Assembly: GCA_021495925.1 (NCBI GenBank)
Contig: JAKEKT010000049.1
Span: 205,037 to 269,036 of the forward strand
Reading direction: 5' to 3'
DNA length: 64,000 nt
Source of the DNA: Diplodia intermedia
Lineage: Eukaryota; Ascomycota; Dothideomycetes; Botryosphaeriales; Botryosphaeriaceae
The stretch's first letter is position 1; each line of letters begins with the position of its first letter. Both the position numbers and the translations under genes were made by a program. Under the pieces are notes generated by a model. That model did not search any database. It was not told where the DNA came from and was given only the letters and a program-made list of their open reading frames with translations. Positions 35,053 through 45,745 of the stretch are shown here, piece after piece.

Positions 35053-35163
35053 TCTCTAGACGTAAATGCGAGTCTTGAAAGCGCATGATGAATTCAACTA
35101 CGTATAGGAAGAGTGCGCTGTCCTCGAGGAGCTGAAGGCTCGAATGTTCTGTCACCTACTGTG
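35053..35163 (+). mobile_element. Partial MITE-like element, copy E
   Basis: Directly right of copy D. It keeps the internal GACGTAAATGCG and GAATTCAACTACGTATAG blocks and a right end (reverse complement CACAGTAGGTGACAGAAC) but no left terminus. Left boundary approximate. Probably a decayed copy. Confidence 0.55.
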
Positions 35164-35821
35164 GTGGTGTAGCAATTGTTTTGGCTTGGAAAGGAGGCCA
35201 CCCGTAAAGTGGTCCTAATGCCCGAAAAGGCCGGCTCTCGGCCGATTGCACCTCACTTCCCTAGAACGTCCAACAAAACCAAGAAGAACCAAAAGGAGTA
35301 TTTCCCTCGACTACTTGCGTCGGCGTGCCAAATTCGGGCAGAAAGAAAGCCATTCAGGGTATGTAACGAAGTAAATCACGGTCGATGACTCTAGGCTCGG
35401 TCAGTGAAAAAAAAATATCAAGGTACGCGAGCAGTCCACACAACATGCCACGGAGAATGGTAAGGTCGATAACAGCCCTGTTTCTCCAGGCCGGATGGAT
35501 ATAAGTCCCTAAATCTTCATGTCTTTTTCTAAGTCCGGAGCCAATTTTCACCGATCCAAACTGTATCCAGCGCAGCGCCGTTGCGAAGTCCCATGTCCAA
35601 TTTCGTCCCAGCACCACCCTCTCCAGCCCGGCCGTGATATCTCGAGGTGGTGTCTCGCTCCGTCCTCCCAGCGAACGACCAAAACGCCACACGCCGTCCC
35701 GACAAACCCCAGCTCGAAGGCAATGCCGCCTGCCGAAGAGGCAGCAGTAGCAGTAGAAGAAGAAGAAGTAGAAGATGACGAAGAAGCCCCCCGCGTCCGA
35801 GGAGGACGGGCGAGACAATTG
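35164..35821. other. Intergenic / 3' flank
   Basis: Downstream flank of the minus-strand LPREVRN gene. Includes an A-run at ~35406 and purine-rich repeats near 35750-35780. No gene recognised. Confidence 0.45.
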
Positions 35822-37015
35822 TCAATCGGCCACCCAGTCGACGGCCTCGTGCCACATGGGCTTGCCCCTGGCGACCCAGCGGTCGTAGCCGCGCTCGGCG
35901 CAGGCGCGGGCCTCGGCGTACGAGACGGCGCGCTCGTTGTGCATGACCCAGTGCTTGCCGGCGTTGAGCGACTCCTGGTAGAACTTCCAGTAGTTGGCGT
36001 CGCGCACCAGCTCCGACGCCTTCTGCAGCCGGCCCGTCTTCTGGCACACGCGGTCGACGCGCTCCATGAGCTCGAGCACGTGGGTGCCGTCGATGTAGGT
36101 CTCGGCGCCGTCGTCGCTGAAGTCGGGCGTGACGAGCTTGGTCAGGCGGCGCAGGCGCGGGGGCGGCGGCCGATGTGACGAAGAAGTGTCGGTTTGCAGC
36201 GGCGGCGGCTGGTAGGCGAGGAAGCGGGCAAAGTCGAAGCCGCTGGTGAGGAACTTCTGCAGGCGCGGGTAGGGCGGCAGCACCAGGCGCAGCGTCAGCT
36301 CGCGCAGGGCGGGCATCTGCGGCAGCACCTTCTCCAGCGAGGCCTCGAGGTTGAGCTGCTTGAGCTCCAGCGACTGGCTCAGCGGCAGGCTGCCCAGGTA
36401 CAGCACCCAGCGCGGCATGAAGGGGTCGCCGACGACGTCGGTGAAGTCGGTCTGCACCTCCCAGTTGCGCAGGTGCTGCAGCAGGCCGGGCTGCTGCTTG
36501 GGCCAGGCGCGCGTCGACAGCTTGAGCTCGCAGCTGTCCTCGGGGCCCAGCTCGCCCTGCAGCTGGCAGTAGCGGTACACGGCCTCGACGTACTCGGCGT
36601 GGATCTGGCGGTTGACCAGGAGCAGCACACGGGCCGGGCCGTATGCCAGCGCGTCCATCAGCAGCGGGCGTGCGGTGGCGTAGTCGTTGCCCACGGCTGG
36701 CCGCCGCGATGCATACAGGACGAATTCGTAGACGAGGTTCCGCACCTCGCGCGGAAGCCCCAGCAGCGATGCTCGAGCAAGCGCCCCCCGCGGGCCCGGG
36801 CTGTCGGCTGGTGGTGTCGTCGTCGCGCGCGGCATCGTGTGCTGCTCCGGCGCGGGCTGCTCGTGGAAGGTCCTGCTCAGGCTCTGCGGCGGCGCCAGAG
36901 GCAGCGGACGGCCTGGCAATGTGAGGCCAGAAATTAGCGGCATTTTCGATCTCGTGGGAAGTGGAGAGGCGGTCGCCGCGCAGGGATGTTGGGCAATGAT
37001 CTGTTGCACAGCCAC
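35822..37015 (-). CDS. LPREVRN (F-box/2EXR-like) fungal protein 1, 397 aa
   Basis: Single exon starting MAVQQIIAQH; an internal MPLISGL start (36943) is also possible. At residues 85-100 it has LLGLPREVRNLVYEFVL, the N-terminal helix-turn typical of a large fungal family related to F-box/2EXR domains. A second conserved block is LRNWEVQTDFTDVV, and the C-terminus ends RGYDRWVARGKPMWHEAVDW, a tail shared with the genes at 46998 and 48516. The body is Leu-rich and probably helical; Pro-rich linker near 275. F-box-like proteins usually recruit targets to ubiquitin ligases, but no function is established for this family. A second long frame on the same strand overlaps it and is a composition artefact. 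Confidence 0.8.
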   Translation of the reverse strand: MAVQQIIAQHPCAATASPLPTRSKMPLISGLTLPGRPLPLAPPQSLSRTFHEQPAPEQHTMPRATTTPPADSPGPRGALARASLLGLPREVRNLVYEFVLYASRRPAVGNDYATARPLLMDALAYGPARVLLLVNRQIHAEYVEAVYRYCQLQGELGPEDSCELKLSTRAWPKQQPGLLQHLRNWEVQTDFTDVVGDPFMPRWVLYLGSLPLSQSLELKQLNLEASLEKVLPQMPALRELTLRLVLPPYPRLQKFLTSGFDFARFLAYQPPPLQTDTSSSHRPPPPRLRRLTKLVTPDFSDDGAETYIDGTHVLELMERVDRVCQKTGRLQKASELVRDANYWKFYQESLNAGKHWVMHNERAVSYAEARACAERGYDRWVARGKPMWHEAVDWVAD

Positions 37016-38310
37016 GCTGAGGGCCGGGGTAAACCAATCATATCATGGCAAGCGGCTACATTAAAATTAAATAGGCGCGCAAAATTCTGGACGACCGTTT
37101 AGAAGGCCCGAAACTGGCCTTTTGCCGGCCGGCAGAGGCACCAGAGGCCCGGCAGTCAGACGTTTCTTGGGCGCCGCGCCAGGCACCGCGTTTTTCTGAT
37201 ACTGGAGAAGGCGCGCTTACCCAATCCGGCAATATTCGCTTGCCTGCCGTGTACGTCGCTCCCGCCGGAGAAGCGACCACCAGCGCCGCGCCCGCCGGCT
37301 CGAGACGGTGCTGCTTCCGTGCGCCAGCTGCGTGCCAGACCGCTCCGCCCGCCCACTCGCCGTGGAAGCCTCTCGCCGCCCGCGCGCCGTCGGTGGAGAT
37401 CCTTGGCGCATCCGGCCGACGTAGCATGTATGATATGCAGCACGCCAACGCGTCCTCGCACCACAGCAACATCGGCCCAGGCCCGCCCGGCAAGCCCGCC
37501 GCTGCCCCCCAGACCGCCAGCTTCCGACGGCGCGGGAGGGCGACACTTCTTGCCACCCCGTCCCGGGAGACGAATGGCGCACGGATCCCCAGCCCCGACG
37601 CCGACCGCAGACTGCCTGCACGGCGCGCCAGAGCTGTCGCAGCGGCTCCCGCGGTCCGTCGTACCGGGGCAGCTGCCCCCATCCGGTCGTCTGCTGCAGC
37701 GAGTCCCGGGCCGACGACGAACTGCCGCATGTGTCACCTCATGGTGTGTAAAACTGGGTCCACCGCACGTTGATTGCGGCCCGACCGGACGAGAACCCCG
37801 CAAATCGGGACGTCCGCCTGTCCTGAAGCCGCCTACCGCCAATCGTCTTCCGCCTGTTTGTCGCTCGTCTCGCGGCTTGGCGAGGGGTTTTGCACCGTCG
37901 GGATCTGCGCTGTGAGGTCGACGGCGACGCCAAGTCCCGAGTCAGCAGCTCGATCCGACGGCCGCAATTTTTCTGACAGCAGCCCTCGGAAATAGCGCAC
38001 GGATGCTCGCACCGGGTGATCAGAGCCAAGGGTGGGACGGGATCTTTCGTCATGGCCTTCCTAGTCGACGTCCTAACCTTTTGTCGTTTAACCTAACTCC
38101 AGGCACCACGCCAAATGCTATCAGAACACAGCTCGAAGAAAAGAAGAAGGCAGAGGGAAAAAACGGATGACAGCCCGGATATAGTCTTGACCTTTTCGTG
38201 CGCGTGCCTCGTCACTCCACCCGCCAACGTCTCCGCTCGTCAAGTTTCTCCTCATTTCACCGAGAATTTCCCGCCATCATCGACCACCACCACCCCCACA
38301 GTAGGTGCGA
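37016..38310. other. Intergenic region
   Basis: 1.3 kb between the LPREVRN gene and the CLP1 stop. GC-rich to ~37.9 kb, with several 130-230 codon frames on both strands that lack motifs and are Arg/Pro/Ala-rich. No supported gene. Confidence 0.45.
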
Positions 38311-39993
38311 TCAACCCACCAGTCCAGCAACATCCTCCGGCCAGTTGCCCAATATCATGGCGTGTCGTGGGATCTGCCCGCTGAGCGGCGCCAGCAGCTT
38401 GACGTTCTGTTTCGCCTCGTCGACGTCGGCGATGTACACGTATCCCATGACGCTGCTGTCGCGGATGTGCTCGTAGCTGTCTGACGGTTCCGCATGCGTG
38501 ATGGCCAGCAAGCCATTCTGTATCATTAGTGACGGCTTGATTTTGTCGTACAGCCGCCCGGAAGGTTCGGCGTCGTCGTCGGCTTCACCGCCGGGGAGGA
38601 AAGAGGATGCAGGATTGGTCGCGGATGCTAGGATCTCGGGTCAATGTACAACGGCATTGGTGGAGTCGCTGGAAGGTCGACTGGGGACTTACTGTCTACG
38701 GTGCGGAAAACATGCAGAGAGTTGAAATCGACGCGCTGCGTGTGGGGGCTGAGCGTCGTCGAGCCCTGGCCAAAGAAATAAGACCGGACTTGCGTTTGCC
38801 TCAGTGCCTTCATATAACTCTCATCGCGATCAACGCATCCGCCTGACTTGTCGAGCTTGACGACTTGGACGGGGTCCTCGCCGGGGCGCGAAAAACGTCG
38901 GGACAGGTCGCTGTAAAGGCGTTCTGAGCCGAGGACGAGGATAACGTTTACTAAGAAAAGCTTGTGAGTAGGTGTACACCAAACACGCGGGAAGAAGTTT
39001 CGGATAGCTGGGAGTATGGCGAAGATTTCGAGCGGGCAACATCATAGTCATCGTGCACACACCTGAGAACTCCGAAACAACATGTTGTATATTCTCATAC
39101 ACGCCCCTCTTATCCACGCTCAGCACGCCGGGCGTATCAATAAAGCACCCCGACCTCCTGGCATCATCGTCCTCGCCCAGCCTGCTCGTCACCGCCAGCG
39201 CCAGTCTCGTCACCAAGCCCCGATACATCTTCGGGTTGTCGTCCGGGCTGCCCAGCCCGTAATGGTAGACCAGCGGCATCTTGACCGGCACGGGGCTGGG
39301 TCCGTTGATCGGGCTGCTGCCCCAACCCTCCTCGACGTCCAACACGCTGGCCACCGCGGCCGTGGCCAGCGATCCGGGCGGGCTCAGCATGCCCTGCCGG
39401 GGATCCAAGTTGACGAGCACCGGCTGGCGGCCCATCTTGACCGCATACGCCGTCAACATGCGCACCAGGCTGGTCTTGCCCGCATTCTCCGGGCCCACGA
39501 CCAGCACGCGGGGGCCGATGGGCTTCTCGCCGCCATTGTACGCCGACTCTTGCTGCTGCTGGTGCTGCTGCTGTTGCGCATCCACCGCCTTGCGCATCTG
39601 CTCGAGCGCAAAGTGCACGTTGGCGTACTCGACCATGGGCGTCTCCTCGGCCTGGTACTCGCTCTCGACGTCGCCCTCGACCTGCAGCCGGCAGCCGTGC
39701 CACGTGTAGATGGCCGCCTTGGTGCCCGCCCGGAACGCGTACGGCTCCTTGGCGTTGCACGCCAGCTCCGTCCCGAAGCACTCGGCCGTGCCGTTGAGCA
39801 GCTTCACCGTCAGCGCCCCCGCGTTGAACGGCACCTCGAACCGGTACTCGGTCCCCGGCCCCAGGTCCTGCACCCGCGGCGCCGACGCCGGCGCGAGCGC
39901 GTCCGTGGCGGCCGCCGCCGATGACGACGCCGCTGCCGCCGCCGCTGATGCTGACATGGACAGCCCCGGCAGCGAGAGGCCCGGCAGCGACAT
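38311..39993 (-). CDS. CLP1: mRNA cleavage and polyadenylation factor Clp1, 501 aa
   Basis: Three exons: 39993-39063, 38950-38693 and 38627-38311; spliced frame 502 codons. After an Ala/Ser-rich start come the Clp1 N-terminal beta domain (EYRFEVPFNAGALTVKLLNGTAECFG is spread over 49-74), the P-loop GPENAGKTS (167-175) in the central kinase-like domain, LVNLDPRQGMLSPPGSL and GCFIDTPGV. The C-terminal domain ends GYVYIADVDEAKQNVKLLAPLSGQ. Clp1 belongs to cleavage factor IA with Pcf11 and binds ATP; in metazoa it is a 5'-OH RNA kinase, an activity that yeast Clp1 lacks. A poly-Gln stretch (139-148) sits before the P-loop. The start codon follows a (GT)18 tract in the leader. Confidence 0.95.
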
Positions 39994-39995
39994 TG

Positions 39996-40038
<43 letters not shown>

Positions 40039-40815
40039 AAACGGTCTGTGGGTCGATTCGATCGGTAGATCGGTCGGTCAGTCGGCGGTCGGAAGGATTG
40101 GTCGGACGGCGGGAAAGCTTCGAGGCGTTGCAGTGGAGTGCGTGCCGGGATGGGCGACGGTGCGATGGAGGTTCGTGTTGGGCGACGCGCTTCTGCAATG
40201 ATGCGCGTTGTTGCCGCGCCGGCGGGACGGGAGCGGCTGGCTTGGCGGGGTCGTAGGGCTGATCATGGTCATGGATTCTGCACATCACATCATATGCCGA
40301 AAGCGGGGTTATCTCGATCTTTGGGGCCGGAACGTCATAGCTGAAGCTAAATTCTATGTTGAGGCAGGATCGTATCTACTGAATTGAACGGCTATCGTAG
40401 GGCTAGGAGCTGAAAGCCCTTTTGTGTGCTGTCTGATCCCTTCATCTATCCCAATGCCAATACCATGCATTGCCAAATTGTGTGAAAAGTAAAGTGGAGG
40501 AGGAAAAAAAGCCAAGTCGGGTAAAAATATATGTATGCACGAGTGTGATGCAGAAGTGAAAAAAAAAAAAGCAACAAACGGACATAACCCCAATGCAAGC
40601 GCTCTCGTCATAAGCCGTCTCGCGGCTGTGCATGGACTTCCCAGAGACAACTAACGCCAAACCCGCTATGCCAAAATACACTTCGCTGCCTGTCGAGAAG
40701 AAGAGAACTCAGAAGCAGAATAAACCAATAAGAAGCACAGAAACATATTTTGCAAGTTCGTAATCAAAGAAAGACTGGGATCCACGAGGCGTGGAGAGAT
40801 TGTACGCTAGTGCAC
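39994..40815. other. Intergenic region upstream of CLP1
   Basis: Holds the CLP1 leader and promoter and the 3' end of the next minus-strand gene. AT-rich to the right with A-runs near 40560. No other gene. Confidence 0.5.
40001..40036. repeat. (GT)18 dinucleotide microsatellite in the CLP1 leader
   Basis: Uninterrupted GT repeat starting 7 bp upstream of the CLP1 ATG. In the CLP1 transcript it would read (AC)18, so it lies in the 5' untranslated region unless transcription starts inside it. Confidence 0.95.
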
Positions 40816-42267
40816 TCAGATATCCATGCTCCACCGGAGACGAGAGTTTGTTGCGTAGTCTGAGCCGGAGTCATCGGCGGCTACTATGAAGTCATCAGAA
40901 GGAAACCACGGGCTGAGAGATCGCAGTTGGAGCTCTTCCGTGGAGTTTGTCGGTGGTAATTGTATCCTGGCTTCCAGAGTAGGGGATTTGACGAATTGAG
41001 AGTTGAGTAGGGCGTTGGGGGAAACAAGTTCTTGGAGAAGGTTGAGGGAGCTATCGCGGATAACCAGAGGTTCCGGTTTTTTGATGGCCCTGGTTGTTTT
41101 GGATCTCACAGGGAGCTCGCTAATGTTCTCCTTATGCAGCACGGAGGTTTTGAGATCCATTTGCGTTGACGCTCGGACCGTGTTTGGTCGCTTGACCAGG
41201 GTCTCTCCTGAATGCACTGTCGATAATCTCTGCCGTACTGCCTTGTTGTTTTTTGGGGATCCACGTTCAACGTTCGGCGAGATAATAGCAAGATGGTTGC
41301 CTGAGTCATGTCTCTTGTCACGCTGAAGGCTGTCGTCTGAAGCGTCCGAGTCTTCCGCTACGGACCTGCGTTCATGGCTGGACTTCTTGGCGGACCGAGA
41401 TGGAGACAGGGTGGTCTTTGGGCTCCCGTGCGTCGACTTGGAATCCCTGACATAAGCGCTGCCCCTTGAGCCTGGGGGCAGCTCCGGAGTTTCCCCCCTC
41501 TTGATTTTCTCGGCGATTCCCCGCTGGCTCACTTCCCGGCGCAAGCTCACGTCTCCGCGACTGCTCGCGCGACTTCCACTTCTGCTGCTGGGAGCTGTCC
41601 CCTTCCTTCCGCTCATAACCTTTGCGCTGGGCGGTGGTGCGAGCATCCAACTGTTAGCGCCAGCGTTGGAGGAGATTGCGCTAACAACGGGAGGGTGGTA
41701 TTCGTTGACCGGCGGCGGACGAGGGGTGTAATAGCTGTCGCTGGCCGACCGTCCTGTGCTGGGCCTGCTGAGTGGGACCAAGCCCGTGGCAGACCCTGCG
41801 CTGCTCGACAGCCTTATGCCACCTCTTGAACTGATCGTTTCGACGCCCCACGTATCGTCATCTTCCCTCTCATCTCTACGCGTGTCCCAGCGGCCGTCCA
41901 ACGAAGTGTGCGAGGTGCCGGGCGACACGCTCATCTCGATACCAGCCACCCCGTCCCCATCAAAGTCGCTGTTCACTCGGCTTCTTGCCGACCCTTGTGT
42001 ACCGGCCGTCCCAATATTCCGCTTGTTCCTCTTCTTTCCTCGCGGTGGCGGGCCAGGACCCAATGCGATCTCCTCGTTCCAGTGTGGATTTGTCGACGAG
42101 GGGTCAGGATGGCGGTAGGCATCTGGCGAATCAAGCTGCAGGGCGGCCTTTTCAATACGGTCACGGCGGGCTTCCCTCTTCATGCGGCGCTGGGTTGCCA
42201 TGCCCACACATGGCGCGCAGGAAAGGTAGAAGAATATGGCGGACTGGATGCCGCGGGCGATGGACAT
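40816..42267 (-). CDS. Conserved fungal basic/disordered protein with membrane-like N-terminus, 483 aa
   Basis: I start at MSIARGIQSAIFFYLSCAPC (42267), which is a conserved opening in filamentous fungi; an ATG 99 bp upstream is in frame but its sequence looks like leader. The first ~22 residues are hydrophobic with two Cys, followed by a strongly basic helix (MATQRRMKREARRDRIEK) and the conserved block DAYRHPDPSSTNPHWNEEIALGPGPP (by eye). The rest is Ser/Arg-rich and disordered with many SR/SP sites, suggesting phosphorylation, and ends with a short conserved tail LRWSMDI. No known domain. It could be peripherally membrane-attached through its N-terminus (inference). Confidence 0.78.
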   Translation of the reverse strand: MSIARGIQSAIFFYLSCAPCVGMATQRRMKREARRDRIEKAALQLDSPDAYRHPDPSSTNPHWNEEIALGPGPPPRGKKRNKRNIGTAGTQGSARSRVNSDFDGDGVAGIEMSVSPGTSHTSLDGRWDTRRDEREDDDTWGVETISSRGGIRLSSSAGSATGLVPLSRPSTGRSASDSYYTPRPPPVNEYHPPVVSAISSNAGANSWMLAPPPSAKVMSGRKGTAPSSRSGSRASSRGDVSLRREVSQRGIAEKIKRGETPELPPGSRGSAYVRDSKSTHGSPKTTLSPSRSAKKSSHERRSVAEDSDASDDSLQRDKRHDSGNHLAIISPNVERGSPKNNKAVRQRLSTVHSGETLVKRPNTVRASTQMDLKTSVLHKENISELPVRSKTTRAIKKPEPLVIRDSSLNLLQELVSPNALLNSQFVKSPTLEARIQLPPTNSTEELQLRSLSPWFPSDDFIVAADDSGSDYATNSRLRWSMDI

Positions 42268-43804
42268 GGCGGGCCAATGGCGCTCGGAAAGCGGCGGCGG
42301 GTGAGAGATACAGAGTCGGGCGGGGGATAGTATGGCAGGCCGTATGTACTGCTTGTGGCGCGGCAAGGTGCGGCAGACCGAGGCGCAATGGCGTGACAGT
42401 ACGGAGAGCGGGTGATCAGAAGCAGTATCTCGGGACGCCGTGAGCCATGCTTTCTTTCCTGGATCGAGGGTCGGGTTGCGCAGGCCAGCTGCCGTTGAGG
42501 TGCGGATTGAGCGGGAGGCGGGAAGGCGGCCTTTGGGCAGGTGAGAGTCCGTTGGCGGGAGGCTAGTGGTCGGGCTGGGTGAGTCCGGACTGGTGGGGTG
42601 GAAGCCACGTCCCTATAGCCTGCAGACCCCTAAGAAGCTGCCGGGCGCCAGGCCAACTGGTGGAAGTTGCGTGAAGGAACGGACGGCTTACTTGCGTGCA
42701 GCCACGGGGAACAATGCAGGCGAGAGGCGCAGCGGGCAGCGCGAGAACATCGAGTCGCGAGGCCGGCTCCCCTATTTGGCAGCCAGGCGAGGGCGGCGGC
42801 GACGCGTGCGGATCTGCGCGTGTAAATGAAACACACGAACGACACAGCCGCGGTTTGGCATCGCATACTAGCCCGCGCCTTGGGCGCCGCAAACTTTGCG
42901 TTGCCTGGCGCTGCTAGCCCGCTTCCCATGCGCATCCTTTGCGGTGCTTGGGTTGTTGGTGTCGCAGCCGCGAGGTGTGCAGCCGGCAGGCAGGCGCACG
43001 TCAGTTTGGGCCATCGGTCAGACCCCACGCCCAACCTGGCGACGAGTGGAGACGGGGCCTGCATCCCCCGGCGCGCCTCATCGATGAAATTCGCCATCAA
43101 TTAACCCCCGGCGCGACTGCGGATGCCGCCATGCCCGACGTCCGACTGCTGATATGACAGCGGCGCCGCCCGCCCACCACGCCCGCGTCTGCATCCGCCC
43201 CGGCTGCTGGAAGCGCTGCATCCCGGTGGCTGGGCTCCAGCTGCGTCGAACAAATAGCCGCCGTGTCGCCCGTCACACAGACTCCCAGGGGACCCAGCCC
43301 GCCTGCACAGGTACGCACGTATGATTCGCTGCGCCGGCGTATACCAAGATTAATTGCATGCCTGTACTTGACGCAGCCTCCACGTGCGAAAGGGGTGCGC
43401 GACACGGCCTGCCTCGACCAGACGAGCATTTGCGCAGAGGTGAGGATAATAGCGCGGGGCGGACGATGATCTGAAAATCTCCGTCTGGTTCCGTGGCGCG
43501 GGCCGCTCTGTTTACTGTACGATGGCGCCAACGTGCAGGCGCCGGCTTCCTTCAGCGTGCCTTTGGCGCAGCGTCGTTTCGTTGACGCCCTTCGCTGGTC
43601 TCTGGTCCAGTAGCCCTACACGTGAGCGCGCGTTGGCAGCTGCAGCTTGCTGCATGTGGCCCTTTCCTCTTCCGGCACCTGCCTGCCCTGCCTGCCCTGC
43701 CTTGCGTCTGCTGACCCTGTGCTCCGTTTCTACTGCTGTCTCGCTCAAAATGACAAGATCTGGCTCTCATTCCACACACAAACGCCACCGCCTCTGAGCC
43801 CACA
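42268..43804. other. Divergent intergenic region
   Basis: 1.5 kb, GC-rich, between the basic-protein gene and the Arb1 gene. Frames on both strands are short and motif-free. Presumably two promoters. Confidence 0.45.
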
Positions 43805-45745
43805 ATGGCGTCGCCTGAAGCGGAGCAACCCGCCGCCGACCAACCTGCCACCACTCCCAACATGGCTACACCGCCTGAGGCGCCACCTCCAACTGCTGAG
43901 ATTGGTCCTACCCAGGTGCCGCAGCAGGAGCAGCAGCAGCAGCAGCAACTCGTCCCCGAGCATCCTCGAGGCGATGAAATCCGCCGTCAGGTTGAATACT
44001 ACTTCTCGGACGAGAACCTCGCATTTGACTCTCACCTTCTCGAGAAATGTCAAGGTCGCCTCAACGTGCCAGTCTCGATCAAGTCGATATGCGGTTTCCG
44101 CAAAATGCGGCCGTACAAGCCTTACCTCCAGGTCGTCGAGGCTCTCAAGAAGAGTGCTTTCTTGGATGTAGTCGAAGGCAATAAGATCAAGCGCAAGCTC
44201 CCCCTCATGGGCAAGACTGTGCTTGATGAGCCCGATGACGAGTCTGACGTCGACGCTGCGTCGAACCAAGAGAACGATCAGCCCGAGCCTCGCCCCAAGC
44301 CTCAGCCTAAGAAGAGCAAGTCCCATCGCCCGGTGCAGCAGCCGAAGGTAGAGAAGCCTGTGGGCTTTGACAAGCCGCATGGCTTCGAGGAGTTCTTTGC
44401 TGATGCCCCCGTCACCCCCGCCGAGTTTGAAGCAGAGGTGGGTATGTACGACCCAGGCGTATCCTTCCGGCTGTAAGTTGATCCCTGCCTACTCCGTACG
44501 TGGGACCATGCTAAAGCCACCAGGCGGATGGAATGCGCCATCCAGCGCTACAAGTCTAGGCGTAAGATGCACCAGCATTTTCTCAACGTCTTCGCCAAGT
44601 TCATGAAGTACGGTGGCGTTGACCAAAGCCAGCGCCAGTTCACAGGCGGCATCAAAGACAAGGAGCTAGAGGAGCGAGACGCGCAGGAAATTGCTCTGAT
44701 GATGGCCAACCATACCATCGATCCGGATAAGGACGACGAGGACAAATGGCCCGTCGCCTTTGAAGAAGTCGCCAAGGGCTTCCTGTAAGCTTCCCGCATC
44801 TACCCAAAGGGAACCACTCACTGATAACGATGCAGGTCTTCCGAATGGCCGACATTGGTATTCTACGACATGGCTGACATCCGTCTTGCATGCACAGTCT
44901 TGAAGAACTTCTACAACTACCTGCTGCATCACAACGTCTGCCCGGAATACAATGAAGACATCTACGCTGCGCGTAAGATCTGCAGTCTAGCTGAGCTGGA
45001 GTTTCCAAAGGTCATCGAAACGTCAGCCAGCCTGCCGGGGGACCTTAATGTCGCCTGCAGCAACCTCTTCGATGGTTTCTACAAAGACAAGCTCGTCAGG
45101 ATCGGAGATTGGGATGAGTTGGAGGAGCCTCACATGCGGGGAAAGTTCTCCACGCACAGCACGGAGAAGTCCAGTATCATCCTAAAGGCTGCGGTTATTG
45201 CTCACGGAACGGACGAACAGATTGAGATCCTGGAGAAGGCCTTTGATGACATCACCTGTACTAACGCGATTGACGGTATCGGTCTCGAGGTCACAGCGGT
45301 TGAGATGCCTTCTTCAGACGTTCTTGAGACTTACACAGCTCTGAACGCCCAAAGTAAGGGCAGGCTTGAAGTCAAGCCTGTCGGTAAGCTTCACTGCAAG
45401 TACTGGGATATTCCGGACTTCGCCACTTATGACCTTGACGAACGTTATGCTCATCAGCTCCTGGATGATCGGAAGAACAGAAAGTACGAGTTTTGGGTCG
45501 AGATGGACATCTTGCGGACCTGCTTCGTGGGTATGAAGATGCAGGCCGCAGTGCGTAGCCTCAGCCTGGGCGTACAGGTATTGGATCAGGTCCAAGAGGT
45601 CTACTGCTCTTTCTACACGTATCTGGCCAATGAGCTCATGTGGAAGTGGAAGGCGCCCGTCTTCAATTCAGATGGGCAGCCGGAAATCACGACTAACGTC
45701 GACGACGATGACAGCGATGAAGTGCCGGGAAAGTCCACGGTTTAG
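43805..45745 (+). CDS. ARB1: Arb1-type Argonaute siRNA chaperone (ARC) subunit with N-terminal La motif, 612 aa
   Basis: Exons 43805-44472, 44524-44784 and 44836-45745; spliced frame 613 codons. Residues ~57-135 are a La-type RNA-binding motif: EIRRQVEYYFSDENLAFDSH, then VPVSIKSICGFRKM and LQVVEALKKS. From ~195 to ~590 follows an Arb1 domain: GFEEFFADAPVTPAEFEAE, YDPGVSFRLRMECAIQRYKS, GGVDQSQRQFTGG, WPTLVFYDMADIRLACTVLKNFY. In fission yeast Arb1 joins Arb2 and Ago1 in the ARC complex, which holds duplex siRNA for heterochromatin formation. Both domains start in the same exon, so the fusion is not a product of my splicing. A poly-Gln tract (~43-48) precedes the La motif; linker 138-190 is acidic then Lys/Pro-rich. 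Confidence 0.9.

Noticed and set aside
35529..37037. 502-codon minus-strand frame overlapping the LPREVRN gene
   Set aside because: The competing 397-codon frame holds LPREVRNLVYEF and family tail motifs; this one is the shifted shadow.
37156..37915. 200-230 codon frames on both strands
   Set aside because: Frames open on both strands simultaneously in GC-rich DNA, no motif.
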